A stretch of 42,824 nucleotides of DNA from an uncultured Selenomonadales bacterium (GTDB taxonomy: Bacteria > Bacillota > Negativicutes > Selenomonadales > Selenomonadaceae). Below are positions 23,613 through 31,295 of the stretch, one piece after another. The notes beneath the pieces are model-generated. The model saw nothing but the letters and a program-made list of their open reading frames with translations, was not told where the DNA came from and searched no databases. The translations under genes and the position numbers were made by a program. Positions within the stretch are counted from its first letter, which is position 1. Each line of letters begins with the position of its first letter. The stretch is taken from positions 1-42,824 of the forward strand of contig CALDHY010000088.1 in assembly GCA_937901445.1 (NCBI GenBank), written 5' to 3'.

Positions 23613-24443
23613 ATGGCAAGCAATATTACAAACATGTTGGGCGCAGCGAATTATTCATATCTGTTCAACAATTCGACGCAACGTCAAAATTCTATCAATG
23701 CACTTTGGCAGAATTACGGCTCTTTTCAATCTAACGCCACAAACAACCTCGCCGCATTACAAGAAATTCGCCAAAATAAAGCCGCCGTCGTTGACAGCTA
23801 CAACGAAGCTAAAGACACTTTCTACGCAGAATTTGACAGCAGTATGTCTTCACTCAAAAAATCTGCAGCCAATATTAAAAACTTCGATTTCAACGTTGGC
23901 GAAAACGCCATTACCAAAACTGCCGAAACTGATAAAGATGGTAACGTTGTAAAAGACAAAAACGGCGCAACCGTTATGAAAACTACCTATAGTAAAGAAA
24001 TGCAAGGCGCACTTGACGCCGTAAAAGAACTTGTCAACAACTATAATGACGCTCTCGGCTTTTTGCAGGATAACAGCGCAGTTTCAGGGCGCGTAAGCAG
24101 AATGGCTTCAAATTTCGGCGATACAACCTACCGCTCCTCACTCTATGAACAAATTGGTATTAACGTCGGCAAAGACGGCACACTTTCAATCGACGAAGAA
24201 AAACTTGCTGATTCCATTGCCAATAACCCCGACAAAGTTTCAAGAATTTTGGGCAAAGACGGACTCGCCGGTAAAGCTGAACAACACGTCAATACAGCTA
24301 ACGGGCAAAGAAATAATCTTTTCCCAAGCGCAAAATCTATGCTCGGTTCCCAACTTGAACAAGCTAATATTTATACCGGCAAATCTATGCTTAATATGTC
24401 TATGATTTCAAACATTGGTAACTTGGTTAATATGATGTTCTGA
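23613..24443 (+). CDS. Short FliD C-terminal-domain-like protein
   Basis: A 276-residue protein not tied to a named family with certainty. Its second half resembles the FliD cap protein: VKELVNNYNDALGFLQDN, SSLYEQIGINVGKDGTLSIDEEKLADSIANNPDKV and a helical C-terminus ending MISNIGNLVNMMF. The true FliD in this window has LTLDEDKLNAALAEDPDAV at the matching point. The N-terminus (MASNITNMLGAANYSYLFN) lacks the FliD_N domain. No signal peptide is visible, so it could be a flagellar type III export substrate. It is monocistronic, with an AAGGAAGGG site, its own promoters and a terminator. Confidence 0.65.
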   Translation: MASNITNMLGAANYSYLFNNSTQRQNSINALWQNYGSFQSNATNNLAALQEIRQNKAAVVDSYNEAKDTFYAEFDSSMSSLKKSAANIKNFDFNVGENAITKTAETDKDGNVVKDKNGATVMKTTYSKEMQGALDAVKELVNNYNDALGFLQDNSAVSGRVSRMASNFGDTTYRSSLYEQIGINVGKDGTLSIDEEKLADSIANNPDKVSRILGKDGLAGKAEQHVNTANGQRNNLFPSAKSMLGSQLEQANIYTGKSMLNMSMISNIGNLVNMMF

Positions 24444-24446
24444 TTT

Positions 24447-24500
24447 TAAGGGTTAAGGATTAAGGGTTAAGGGTTAAGGGCTAAGGACTGAGGATTTTTC
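24447..24500. repeat. Heptamer-repeat array after the FliD-like gene
   Basis: About six plus-strand units (TTAAGGG, TTAAGGA, CTAAGGA) begin 5 nt after the TGA stop and run straight into a terminator hairpin. Confidence 0.85.
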
Positions 24501-24514
24501 CTTAGTCTTTTTTG
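24486..24514 (+). terminator. Terminator formed by the end of the heptamer array
   Basis: GACTGAGGA pairs with TCCTTAGTC (9 bp, one G.T) around a T-rich loop, followed by TTTTTTG. The upstream arm is the last heptamer unit of the array. Confidence 0.8.
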
Positions 24515-24515
24515 T

Positions 24516-24544
24516 TTGCAAGAAATACGAAATTCTGTTATGAT
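24516..24544 (+). promoter_or_regulatory. Sigma-A promoter of argC
   Basis: TTGCAA - 17 nt - TATGAT, placed directly after the preceding terminator and 35 nt before the start codon. Confidence 0.7.
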
Positions 24545-24578
24545 AATTCAACGATTTTTTTGTAAAGGAGAAGATTCT

Positions 24579-25616
24579 TTGATAAAAGTAAGCGTAATTG
24601 GAGCAACCGGCTACGCGGGCGCAGAATTACTTTCAATTTTGCAACGTCATCCGCAAGTTGAAATTGCTCATATAACTTCAGAAAGTCATACCGGTAAAAA
24701 AATTGCCGAATTGTACCCGCACTTGAACGGGATTTATAATTTGACGCTTGAAAGTTTACAAGATATTCAAGAAATTGGAATGGACAGCGATTTTATTTTT
24801 ATTGCCTTGCCGCACGGGCACGCAATGGACGTTGGGAAAATGCTGGAAATTTTCCCTGTAAGAATAATTGACTTGGGCGCAGATTATCGTTTTGACAATA
24901 CAGAAATTTATGAGCAATGGTACGGCGTCAAACATACGCACAAAAACGCGCCGCGCGTTTACGGGCTTGCAGAAATTTACCGTGAAGATATTCGTACAGC
25001 AAAAATTATCGGCAACGCCGGCTGTTTCACTACTGCATCAATTTTGGCACTTGCGCCGCTTGTACGTCATCGCTTGATTGAATTTGATTCAATTATTATC
25101 GACGCGGCGTCGGGCGTATCCGGCGCGGGCAGGAGTCCAAAACTCGGTAACCATTTCCCGGAACTCTACGACAATTTTAAAGCTTACAACGTGGCGCATC
25201 ACAGACACACGCCGGAAATTGAACAAGTGCTTGAAAATCTCGGCGGCGAAAAAATTGTTTTGAACTTCACGCCGCACCTTGTACCAATGTCGCGCGGAAT
25301 TTTGGCTACTTGCTACGCTAAGATTAAAGAAAATGTAACCGCCTCAACAATCGACGCCGCTTTTTCCAAAATGTACGGCAACGAAAAATTTATCAGACTT
25401 TTGGGGCGCGGCGCGTATCCTGAAACAAAATTTGTACGCGGCTCCAATTATTGTGATATTGGATGGCACATTGACGAACGCACAAACCGCGTTATTGTAC
25501 TTTCTGCGATTGATAATTTGGTTAAGGGCGCGGCGGGACAAGCCGTCCAGAATTTGAACATTGCGGCGGGCTTTGAAGAATCCACCGCGCTTGACATTGT
25601 ACCTTTTTACCCTTGA
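24579..25616 (+). CDS. argC: N-acetyl-gamma-glutamyl-phosphate reductase ArgC
   Basis: ArgC reduces N-acetylglutamyl phosphate to the semialdehyde in arginine synthesis. The NADP loop is VIGATGYAGAELL (about 5-17), the catalytic Cys lies in GNAGCFTTA (about 147), and the later HHRHTPEIEQVL and FTPHLVPMSRGIL are typical. The TTG at 24579 with AAAGGAG eight bases upstream gives 345 residues, the standard length; an upstream ATG in the same frame (24540) lies in the promoter. No other arg gene is next to it, whereas argCJBD operons are common, so the pathway genes must be elsewhere. Confidence 0.95.
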   Translation: MIKVSVIGATGYAGAELLSILQRHPQVEIAHITSESHTGKKIAELYPHLNGIYNLTLESLQDIQEIGMDSDFIFIALPHGHAMDVGKMLEIFPVRIIDLGADYRFDNTEIYEQWYGVKHTHKNAPRVYGLAEIYREDIRTAKIIGNAGCFTTASILALAPLVRHRLIEFDSIIIDAASGVSGAGRSPKLGNHFPELYDNFKAYNVAHHRHTPEIEQVLENLGGEKIVLNFTPHLVPMSRGILATCYAKIKENVTASTIDAAFSKMYGNEKFIRLLGRGAYPETKFVRGSNYCDIGWHIDERTNRVIVLSAIDNLVKGAAGQAVQNLNIAAGFEESTALDIVPFYP

Positions 25617-25639
25617 GATTTATAAAAAGTTATCAAAAT

Positions 25640-25770
25640 AAAAAACCGGCTGAAATTTTAGCCCGTCATCGATTTTTACCCGGGCGTATGAATGACGATA
25701 ACCCGTAGGACGCGGCGGCAACCTGTGAATTACTTTTTATTCGTCGCGAAAAATCCTGACGGGCGATAAA
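25640..25770. other. Structured intergenic element between argC and rfaE1
   Basis: GC-richer than the flanks. The 8-bp perfect inverted repeat GCCCGTCA (25661-25668) / TGACGGGC (25757-25764) closes a segment of about 88 nt that holds a further CGGG/CCCG pair (25681-25684 with 25702-25705). A small stem, GGCT-8 nt-AGCC, lies just before it. No open reading frame fits. It could be a structured RNA, a leader for rfaE1 or a small mobile repeat; no known riboswitch class was recognised. Confidence 0.45.
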
Positions 25771-25771
25771 A

Positions 25772-25823
25772 GCACTTTTCTTTGGTACTTTCTTTTTTGC
25801 TTCGGAAAAAGAAAGTACATTTA
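25772..25823. repeat. GTACTTTC hairpin element, copy 2
   Basis: GTACTTTCTTTTT (25785-25797) pairs with its complement at 25806-25818. The sequence and flanks match copy 1 at 11-66. It ends 45 nt before the rfaE1 start. Confidence 0.7.
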
Positions 25824-25868
25824 ATAAAATAAAAAAAATTTTTAAACCTTAAGAAAGAAGGTGACGTT

Positions 25869-26879
25869 TTGCAAAAACTTGAAGAAATGGCGAATAAGTT
25901 TCGCGGCAAAAGAATTTTGGTCGTAGGTGATATGATAGCCGACGTTTATTTGAATGGAAAAATTACCCGCGTTTCACGTGAAGCTCCCGTTTTGGTACTT
26001 GAAGAAATTGGAAAAACAATAGTAGCGGGCGGCGCGGCAAACGTTGTATCAAATTTGGCTGAACTCGGCGGCGATGTTTACGCGGTCGGAGTTGTCGGCG
26101 ATGATTATTACGGCGAAAGTTTGAAAAATATTTTGAAATGCCACAAAGTCCACATTGAAGGAATTGTAACAGATAAAACCCGCCCGACAATTTCAAAAAC
26201 GCGCGTAATTGCAGGCGGGCGCGCCACTGTCAATCAGCAAGTTGTACGTATTGACAGGGAAGAAAAAGACCCGCTTTCAAAAAAAATGGAGGCGGCGTTA
26301 ATCGCAAAACTCGACAAAACTTTAAATAACATTGATGGAATTGTTTTAAGCGATTACGGCTCCAACACGATAACAAAGGCTGTTAAAACTTTAGTAATAA
26401 ATTTCGCAGGCAAGCGTAAAATTCCAAATATCGTTGATTCTCGTTACAATATCGGCGATTATGAAGGCGTGGGATTCGTCAAGCAAAATGATTCTGAAGT
26501 TGCCGCCTTCGTAGGCACTCAAATAACTGATATGACTTCATTAATCAGCGCGGGCAGTGAACTTTTGCGCAGATTGAATGCTAACGGCGTCTTAATTACG
26601 CGCGGTGAAGCGGGAATGAGTTTATTTGAACGCGGCGGCGCAGTTCATCATATTCCGGTAAGCAACAGAAGTGAAGTTTTTGACGTATCCGGCGCGGGCG
26701 ATACTTGCATTGCGGCTTTTATTTTAGGGTTGACTGCCAATTTTACGCCGGTTGTTTCTGCACGAATTGCAAACTACGCCTCCGGAATTGCGGTTAGAAA
26801 ACTCGGTACAAGCACGGTTAATATTAGAGAATTGATTGAGGTTTTGGACGCCGCGCAGTTCGTCAACAGGGGTTACTGA
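25869..26879 (+). CDS. rfaE1: D-glycero-beta-D-manno-heptose-7-phosphate kinase (RfaE domain I)
   Basis: A 336-residue PfkB-family kinase that phosphorylates heptose 7-phosphate at C1 on the way to ADP-heptose for LPS. KRILVVGDMIADVYLNGKI (about 14-32) and GGAANVVSNLAELGG (about 56-70) are N-terminal sugar-kinase motifs, and DVSGAGDTCIAAF (about 276-288) holds the catalytic Asp and anion hole. The start is TTG with AAGAAGGTG upstream. The gene for the second activity follows one base after the stop, so the two halves of the usual HldE fusion are separate here. Confidence 0.95.
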   Translation: MQKLEEMANKFRGKRILVVGDMIADVYLNGKITRVSREAPVLVLEEIGKTIVAGGAANVVSNLAELGGDVYAVGVVGDDYYGESLKNILKCHKVHIEGIVTDKTRPTISKTRVIAGGRATVNQQVVRIDREEKDPLSKKMEAALIAKLDKTLNNIDGIVLSDYGSNTITKAVKTLVINFAGKRKIPNIVDSRYNIGDYEGVGFVKQNDSEVAAFVGTQITDMTSLISAGSELLRRLNANGVLITRGEAGMSLFERGGAVHHIPVSNRSEVFDVSGAGDTCIAAFILGLTANFTPVVSARIANYASGIAVRKLGTSTVNIRELIEVLDAAQFVNRGY

Positions 26880-26880
26880 A

Positions 26881-27345
26881 ATGTTAATTGAAAGAAATTT
26901 AATCGCTGAAACTTGCAATGAAATTCGGCAGAGCGGCAAGAAAATTGTTTTTACCAACGGCTGCTTTGATATTCTGCACGTCGGGCACGTTCGATACTTG
27001 ACGGCGGCTAAAAGTTTTGGCGATATTTTAATTGTCGGCTTGAATACCGATGAATCTGTAAAAATTTTGAAGGGCGAAACGCGCCCCATTAATAACGAAA
27101 AAGACCGCGCTGAAGTTTTGCTCGGTCTTAAGGCTGTCGATTATGTAGTTTTGTTTGGCGAACGTACAGCTGAAAATCTTGTCGCGCAGGTTAAGCCGGA
27201 TATTTACGTTAAGGGCGGCGATTATACAGTTGATAAAATTCCTGAAGCTAAAATTGTTCAAAGTTACGGCGGCAAAGTTGAACTTGTTCCATTCGTTGCC
27301 GGTCATTCAACCACAAGCATTATAAAAGCTCTCGCCAATAAATGA
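26881..27345 (+). CDS. rfaE2: D-glycero-beta-D-manno-heptose 1-phosphate adenylyltransferase (RfaE domain II)
   Basis: A 154-residue nucleotidyltransferase that makes ADP-heptose from the product of RfaE1. KIVFTNGCFDILHVGHVRYL contains the HxGH motif, and GLNTDESVKILKG with RPINNEKDRAEVL is typical of the cytidylyltransferase-like fold. The ATG at 26881 is one base past the rfaE1 stop, so coupling is likely; earlier in-frame starts lie inside rfaE1. The next gene follows after 15 nt. No gmhA, gmhB or hldD is visible. Confidence 0.95.
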   Translation: MLIERNLIAETCNEIRQSGKKIVFTNGCFDILHVGHVRYLTAAKSFGDILIVGLNTDESVKILKGETRPINNEKDRAEVLLGLKAVDYVVLFGERTAENLVAQVKPDIYVKGGDYTVDKIPEAKIVQSYGGKVELVPFVAGHSTTSIIKALANK

Positions 27346-27360
27346 AAGGTCTTGAAAAAT

Positions 27361-28845
27361 ATGTACGGCGCAATTTTAGGCGATATTATAGGCTCGCGCT
27401 TTGAAGGCAGGCGGCGCGCCATTAAGACAAAGAATTTTGAACTTTTTACTGAACGCAACCGGTTTACCGATGATACAGTTTTGACTGTTGCAGTTGCCGA
27501 CGCACTTTTAAAAATTCGCAATTCTGCCGACGTCAATTCTTCAGATGAATTTAAAAAGTGCTTGCAAAATTGGGGCAATAAATATTTTCACAGCGGCTAC
27601 AGTCGCAGTTTTAAACATTGGATTTTGGCAGAAAACCCTCAACCTTACGGCGGCTACACCAACGGCTCGGCAATGAGAGTTTCGCCGGTAGGCTGGTTTT
27701 TTGATTCTTTGTCTGCAACCAAAATTTTTGCCAAACTTTCTGCCGCAGTAAGTCATAATGATCCTGAAGGAATTTATGGCGCGGTATCGGTTGCCTGCGC
27801 GATTTTCCTTGCAAGAAACGGCGCGTCTAAAGTTGACATAAAAAATTTTATTGAGAAAAATTTTAGTTACAATCTTTCAAGGACACTTGACGAAATACGC
27901 CCGGTATACGCGCCTTATACGGCTTGCAGTGAATCTGTACCTGAAGCGATTATTGCTTTTCTGGAATCAAGAGATTTTGAAGACGCTATAAGAAATGCAG
28001 TTTCATTAGGCGGCGATGCAGATACTCAAGCAGATATTGCCGGAAGTATTGCGGAGGCTTTTTATGGCGTTCCCTACGAATTGAAACTTGAATGCCGCAA
28101 AAGATTAACGCCTGAAATGCTTGAAGTTTTGGACAGATTTTACGCTGAAATTTCAAGTGAAAAGCCGCAAGAAAACTTTGATAACGTTCAATTTGTAGAT
28201 TTTCGCAGCGGGCAAATTATAGATAACCCGCCGCTTGACGTAAAAACTTTTGACGATTTAACGCCGCTGAAAGATTTGCTTGAAACTGATTATGAAAATT
28301 TCTACGGCAAGATTAAATATTTTATTGACAACGTCAGGCTTTTTACCGGCGATATTACGAATTTGAAAGTTGACGCCATTGTAAATTCGGTTAATACTCG
28401 AATGTTGGGAAGTACACTTAGCAGAATGATTCAACAAGTAGCCGGCTTAAAACTTGCTGAAGCTTGCAAAGAATTAAAAAGTTGCAACGTCGCTGAAGCA
28501 AAAATTACCGGCGGTTTTAACCTGCCCGCAAAGAATGTTATTCACGCCGTCGGACCCAAGTACTTCAAAAAAATTAAGGATACGCTTTTACTTTCTGTCT
28601 GTTATATGAATATCCTGGATCTTGCACGAGAAAATAATTTGCACAGCGTGGCTTTACCGGCAATTTCAACCGGCGCGCGCAAATTTCCGGTAAGTCTTGC
28701 GACGTACATTGCAATTAATTCGGTTAGCGATTGGCTGAATGATTATCCCGAATACGATATGAAAGTTGTTTTCGTGAATCTTGAAGAACGCGGGACGGAA
28801 ATTTATAAAAAGCAGATTCTCAAATACACGGCGGAAAATTTTTAA
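27361..28845 (+). CDS. ADP-ribosylglycohydrolase - macro domain fusion protein
   Basis: A 494-residue two-domain protein. Residues 1-265 are a DraG/ARH-type ADP-ribosylglycohydrolase: MYGAILGDIIGSRFEGR, RFTDDTVLTVAVADALL and GGDADTQADIAGSIAEAFYG carry the acidic residues that bind two metal ions. Residues about 320-494 are a macro domain: GDITNLKVDAIVNSVN, ITGGFNLPAKNVIHAVGP and ALPAISTGARKFP. The usual glycine-rich catalytic loop after the Asn is replaced by LGSTLSRMIQQ, so this half may bind rather than cleave ADP-ribose. It starts 15 nt after rfaE2 with AAAGGT ten bases upstream; a TTG at 27352 is too close. No ADP-ribosyltransferase partner is in the window. Confidence 0.88.
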   Translation: MYGAILGDIIGSRFEGRRRAIKTKNFELFTERNRFTDDTVLTVAVADALLKIRNSADVNSSDEFKKCLQNWGNKYFHSGYSRSFKHWILAENPQPYGGYTNGSAMRVSPVGWFFDSLSATKIFAKLSAAVSHNDPEGIYGAVSVACAIFLARNGASKVDIKNFIEKNFSYNLSRTLDEIRPVYAPYTACSESVPEAIIAFLESRDFEDAIRNAVSLGGDADTQADIAGSIAEAFYGVPYELKLECRKRLTPEMLEVLDRFYAEISSEKPQENFDNVQFVDFRSGQIIDNPPLDVKTFDDLTPLKDLLETDYENFYGKIKYFIDNVRLFTGDITNLKVDAIVNSVNTRMLGSTLSRMIQQVAGLKLAEACKELKSCNVAEAKITGGFNLPAKNVIHAVGPKYFKKIKDTLLLSVCYMNILDLARENNLHSVALPAISTGARKFPVSLATYIAINSVSDWLNDYPEYDMKVVFVNLEERGTEIYKKQILKYTAENF

Positions 28846-28873
28846 TACCGCCCGACGGCGAAAGTTGCCTTTT

Positions 28874-29464
28874 TTATTTTTTCCGGCGCAAATACCACAC
28901 AATTAAAACTATCGCGCAGATTATTACAAAGGCGATGCTTGCCTCGTGTCCTAATTCCAAAAGATATTTCCAGTTTTCGCCCAACATTATCCCCGCGTAC
29001 AAAATTAACGCAGTCCACGGCAAACTTCCCGCAAATGTATAAAATAAAAACGCCGGAAAATTTACCCGCGCGAATCCTGCCGGTAAAGAAATAAACGTTC
29101 GTACCACCGGCAACATTCGACTAAAGAAAACTGCGCGAATACCGTACTTATCAAACCAGCGTTGCGCCAAATCTACGTGCGATTTCTTTATAAAAAAATA
29201 TTTGCCGTACTTATCGACGAACGCCCGCCCGCCCGTACTTCCTACCGCGTATGCAAAAATGGAGCCGAGCATTCCGCCTGTCATCCCTGCCGTCATTGCG
29301 CCGGTAAATGTCATTTGTTCATCAAATATCAAGTAGCCTGCAAATCCCAAAATTAATTCACTCGGAATTGGGATGCAGGCATTTTCCATTGCCATTAAAA
29401 CTGCTACCGCTATGTAGCCGTATGAATTTATAAATTGTAAAAAAACTTGAGAGATTTCTTCCAT
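28874..29464 (-). CDS. DedA-family membrane protein
   Basis: A 196-residue inner-membrane protein of the DedA/SNARE-associated family, members of which help recycle undecaprenyl phosphate or lipids. The motifs ENACIPIPSELILGFAGYL (about 23-42), GSTGGRAFVDKYGKYFFI, FFSRMLPVVRTFISLPAGFARVN (with the family Arg residues) and the C-terminal hydrophobic segment are all present. The ATG at 29464 has AAAGGA upstream; an earlier TTG (29482) overlaps that site. It is convergent with the fusion gene and divergent from rbgA. Confidence 0.9.
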   Translation of the reverse strand: MEEISQVFLQFINSYGYIAVAVLMAMENACIPIPSELILGFAGYLIFDEQMTFTGAMTAGMTGGMLGSIFAYAVGSTGGRAFVDKYGKYFFIKKSHVDLAQRWFDKYGIRAVFFSRMLPVVRTFISLPAGFARVNFPAFLFYTFAGSLPWTALILYAGIMLGENWKYLLELGHEASIAFVIICAIVLIVWYLRRKK

Positions 29465-29492
29465 TAATTTTTTTCCTTTCAAATTTTTAAAA

Positions 29493-29526
29493 TTCCCTAA
29501 TCCCTAGTCCTTATTCCCTAATCCTT
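29493..29526. repeat. Heptamer-repeat array upstream of rbgA
   Basis: About five plus-strand pyrimidine units (CCCTAAT, CCCTAGT, CCTTATT, CCTTAAA) end directly at the GGAGG site of rbgA. Only this arm is present. It also lies 29 nt upstream of dedA on the other strand. Confidence 0.75.
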
Positions 29527-29544
29527 AAAACTGGAGGTTTTATT

Positions 29545-30393
29545 TTGAACGAAATACAATGGTTTCCCGGTCATATGAAAAAGACTCAAGAATTAATCGC
29601 CGAAAATATTAAGCTTGTCGATTTAATTATTGAAGTGCTTGACGCAAGAATCCCGCTTTCAAGCCAAAATCCACTGCTGCAAGAAATTATTGGCGATAAA
29701 CCGAAATTAATTGCATTGACAAAATCTGACTTAGCCGCAAATTTAGATTTATGGTTAAAATATTTCGGCGATAAAAATATTACTGCCGTTGCCGTTGATT
29801 CTGTCAAAGGCGCAGGGATAAAAAATTTAATCGCCGCCGCAAAAAAAATAGCCGCGCCGAAAACTCACAAGCTTGAGAAATTCGGCGCAAAACCGCGCTC
29901 TGCACGCGCTATGATTGTCGGTATACCGAATGTCGGTAAATCTACTTTGATTAATCGTTTAGGCGGCGTCAATCGTGCTAAGGCTGAAAATCGCCCCGCC
30001 GTTACCCGTTCAAAACAGTGGATTAAAATTGATAACGGCTTAGACTTACTCGATACGCCCGGCATTTTGTACCATAAATTTGAAGATAAAGATATTGCGC
30101 TGAAACTTGCTTGGACGTACGCCATTAACGACGAAGTTTTAGATATTGAAGAAACGGTTTATCTGTTGCTGGAAACTTTAGCCGCAAAATTCCCCGCCGG
30201 TCTTATTGAACGTTACAAGCTTGAAAATTTACCAACTGAAGGACACGAAATTTTAAATCAGATTGGAATTAAACGCGGCTGCATTCGGCGCGGCGGCGTT
30301 GTTGACATTGAAAAAACTGCGCGACTTATCCTTTCAGAATTTCGCGCAGGTAAAATTGGCAAAGTTAATCTTGATGATTTGCCCGCCGAATAA
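29545..30393 (+). CDS. rbgA: Ribosome biogenesis GTPase RbgA (YlqF)
   Basis: A 282-residue circularly permuted GTPase needed for late assembly of the 50S subunit. The N-terminal motif WFPGHMKKTQELI is diagnostic. The G4 motif TKSDL (about 58) comes before G1 GIPNVGKSTLIN (about 125) and G3 DTPG (about 168), as expected for permuted GTPases. The C-terminal RNA-binding domain includes RGCIRRGGVVDIEKTARLIL. The start is TTG with GGAGG seven bases upstream. This is a Firmicute-type housekeeping gene and supports the taxonomic placement. Confidence 0.95.
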   Translation: MNEIQWFPGHMKKTQELIAENIKLVDLIIEVLDARIPLSSQNPLLQEIIGDKPKLIALTKSDLAANLDLWLKYFGDKNITAVAVDSVKGAGIKNLIAAAKKIAAPKTHKLEKFGAKPRSARAMIVGIPNVGKSTLINRLGGVNRAKAENRPAVTRSKQWIKIDNGLDLLDTPGILYHKFEDKDIALKLAWTYAINDEVLDIEETVYLLLETLAAKFPAGLIERYKLENLPTEGHEILNQIGIKRGCIRRGGVVDIEKTARLILSEFRAGKIGKVNLDDLPAE

Positions 30394-30420
30394 TTTTTTC
30401 TAGAATAAAAATTTTTATTG

Positions 30421-30441
30421 TAAATGTACGTTCTTTTTCCG
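30421..30441. repeat. One-arm copy of the GTACTTTC hairpin element
   Basis: Its reverse complement matches 25803-25823 in 20 of 21 positions. It is fused directly to a heptamer array at 30440. Confidence 0.6.
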
Positions 30442-30486
30442 TAGCCCTTAATCCTTAATCCTTAGCCCTTAATCCTTAATCCTTAA
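30440..30486. repeat. Heptamer-repeat array after the TSCPD gene
   Basis: About six units of CCTTAAT/CCCTTAA type on the plus strand. On the minus strand the first unit supplies the TAA stop codon of the TSCPD gene (ATTTAAGG). Confidence 0.85.
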
Positions 30487-30728
30487 ATTTGGTCAATGGC
30501 AAGCGCGAGTTGATCTGCGCAACTTGTACCGCGTGAGCCGCAAGGATTGCCGCGCAAAATATCAGCAATTTCTTTGGCGTCTTTGCCTTCAACAAGTTTG
30601 CTGATTGCCGGTAAATTGCCGGGACAGCCTCCAATAAATTGAACGTTATGAAGTTTGCCTTCGTCGTCAATGCTGAAGTTAATTTGTTTGGAGCAAGTGC
30701 GCTCCGTTTGATAAGAATAATTTTTCAT
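30483..30728 (-). CDS. TSCPD-domain protein (TIGR03905 type)
   Basis: An 81-residue protein matching the small TSCPD family, related to the C-terminal zinc-type domain of vitamin B12-dependent ribonucleotide reductases. Four cysteines stand out: TERTCSKQI, GGCPGNLPAISKL, NPCG and TSCADQLA. These may bind metal. Function is not established. The ATG has a GGAGAG site. The stop codon lies in a heptamer array. It follows the YdjM-like gene by 12 nt. Confidence 0.88.
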   Translation of the reverse strand: MKNYSYQTERTCSKQINFSIDDEGKLHNVQFIGGCPGNLPAISKLVEGKDAKEIADILRGNPCGSRGTSCADQLALAIDQI

Positions 30729-30740
30729 TTTAAATCTCTC

Positions 30741-31292
30741 CTAAAAATTTAATCCGGCGAATATGTCTAGTATCTTTTCGCCAATTTCTTTAATATTAAT
30801 ATTTTGTATAAATTGTGTCAAATTAATTTCGGCGTTTAAAATTTCTCTGAAACTGAACGCCACGCACGCCGTAACAATTAAAAAAGTCCAAAAATATTCG
30901 CCGGTTGAGCCTACTTTAAAAAGTTTGAGCCCGTGCTTTTTTTTTGTACTGAAAATTGGAACCTTGCCGCAAATTCCATCTTCCGCAATGTGCAACAACG
31001 CGCCAATTAAAATATAGCTTAGAAGGTTGCAAAGTATTTCGGCGATTGGATTTTTAAAATAAAAATTGACGCCCTGAACTATTATCAACAAAAAAAAATA
31101 TAACGGCGGGAAATGAGACCACGTGCGATGCTTTTTGCGCCACTTCCAGTAAGCAGTACTTTCTTTTGGCGGGGAGCCTTCGACTTTGTCGGGAATAACC
31201 GCGCCCGCTATACCGGCTGCCACTGCAAGGGCGTCATTTGTCGCCGCGTAAACTATAAAGCCCGTCGTTATCTGATGATTTATCCATTTCAT
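30741..31292 (-). CDS. YdjM-like (DUF457) membrane protein
   Basis: A 183-residue protein with about four hydrophobic segments. The pattern INHQITTGFIVYA, GAVIPDKVEG, KKHRTWSHFP and LLHIAEDGIC, with conserved His and Asp residues near membrane boundaries, fits the DUF457 or metal-dependent-hydrolase membrane family (YdjM, LexA-regulated in E. coli). Biochemical function is unknown. No clear Shine-Dalgarno site; the ATG lies just after the fliB stop, so translation is probably coupled. Confidence 0.75.
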   Translation of the reverse strand: MKWINHQITTGFIVYAATNDALAVAAGIAGAVIPDKVEGSPPKESTAYWKWRKKHRTWSHFPPLYFFLLIIVQGVNFYFKNPIAEILCNLLSYILIGALLHIAEDGICGKVPIFSTKKKHGLKLFKVGSTGEYFWTFLIVTACVAFSFREILNAEINLTQFIQNINIKEIGEKILDIFAGLNF

Positions 31293-31295
31293 ATT

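Noticed and set aside
27352..27360. TTG start three codons upstream of the ADP-ribosylglycohydrolase-macro gene
   Set aside because: It lies one base after the AAAGGT site; the ATG at 27361 has workable spacing and matches the usual start of the family.
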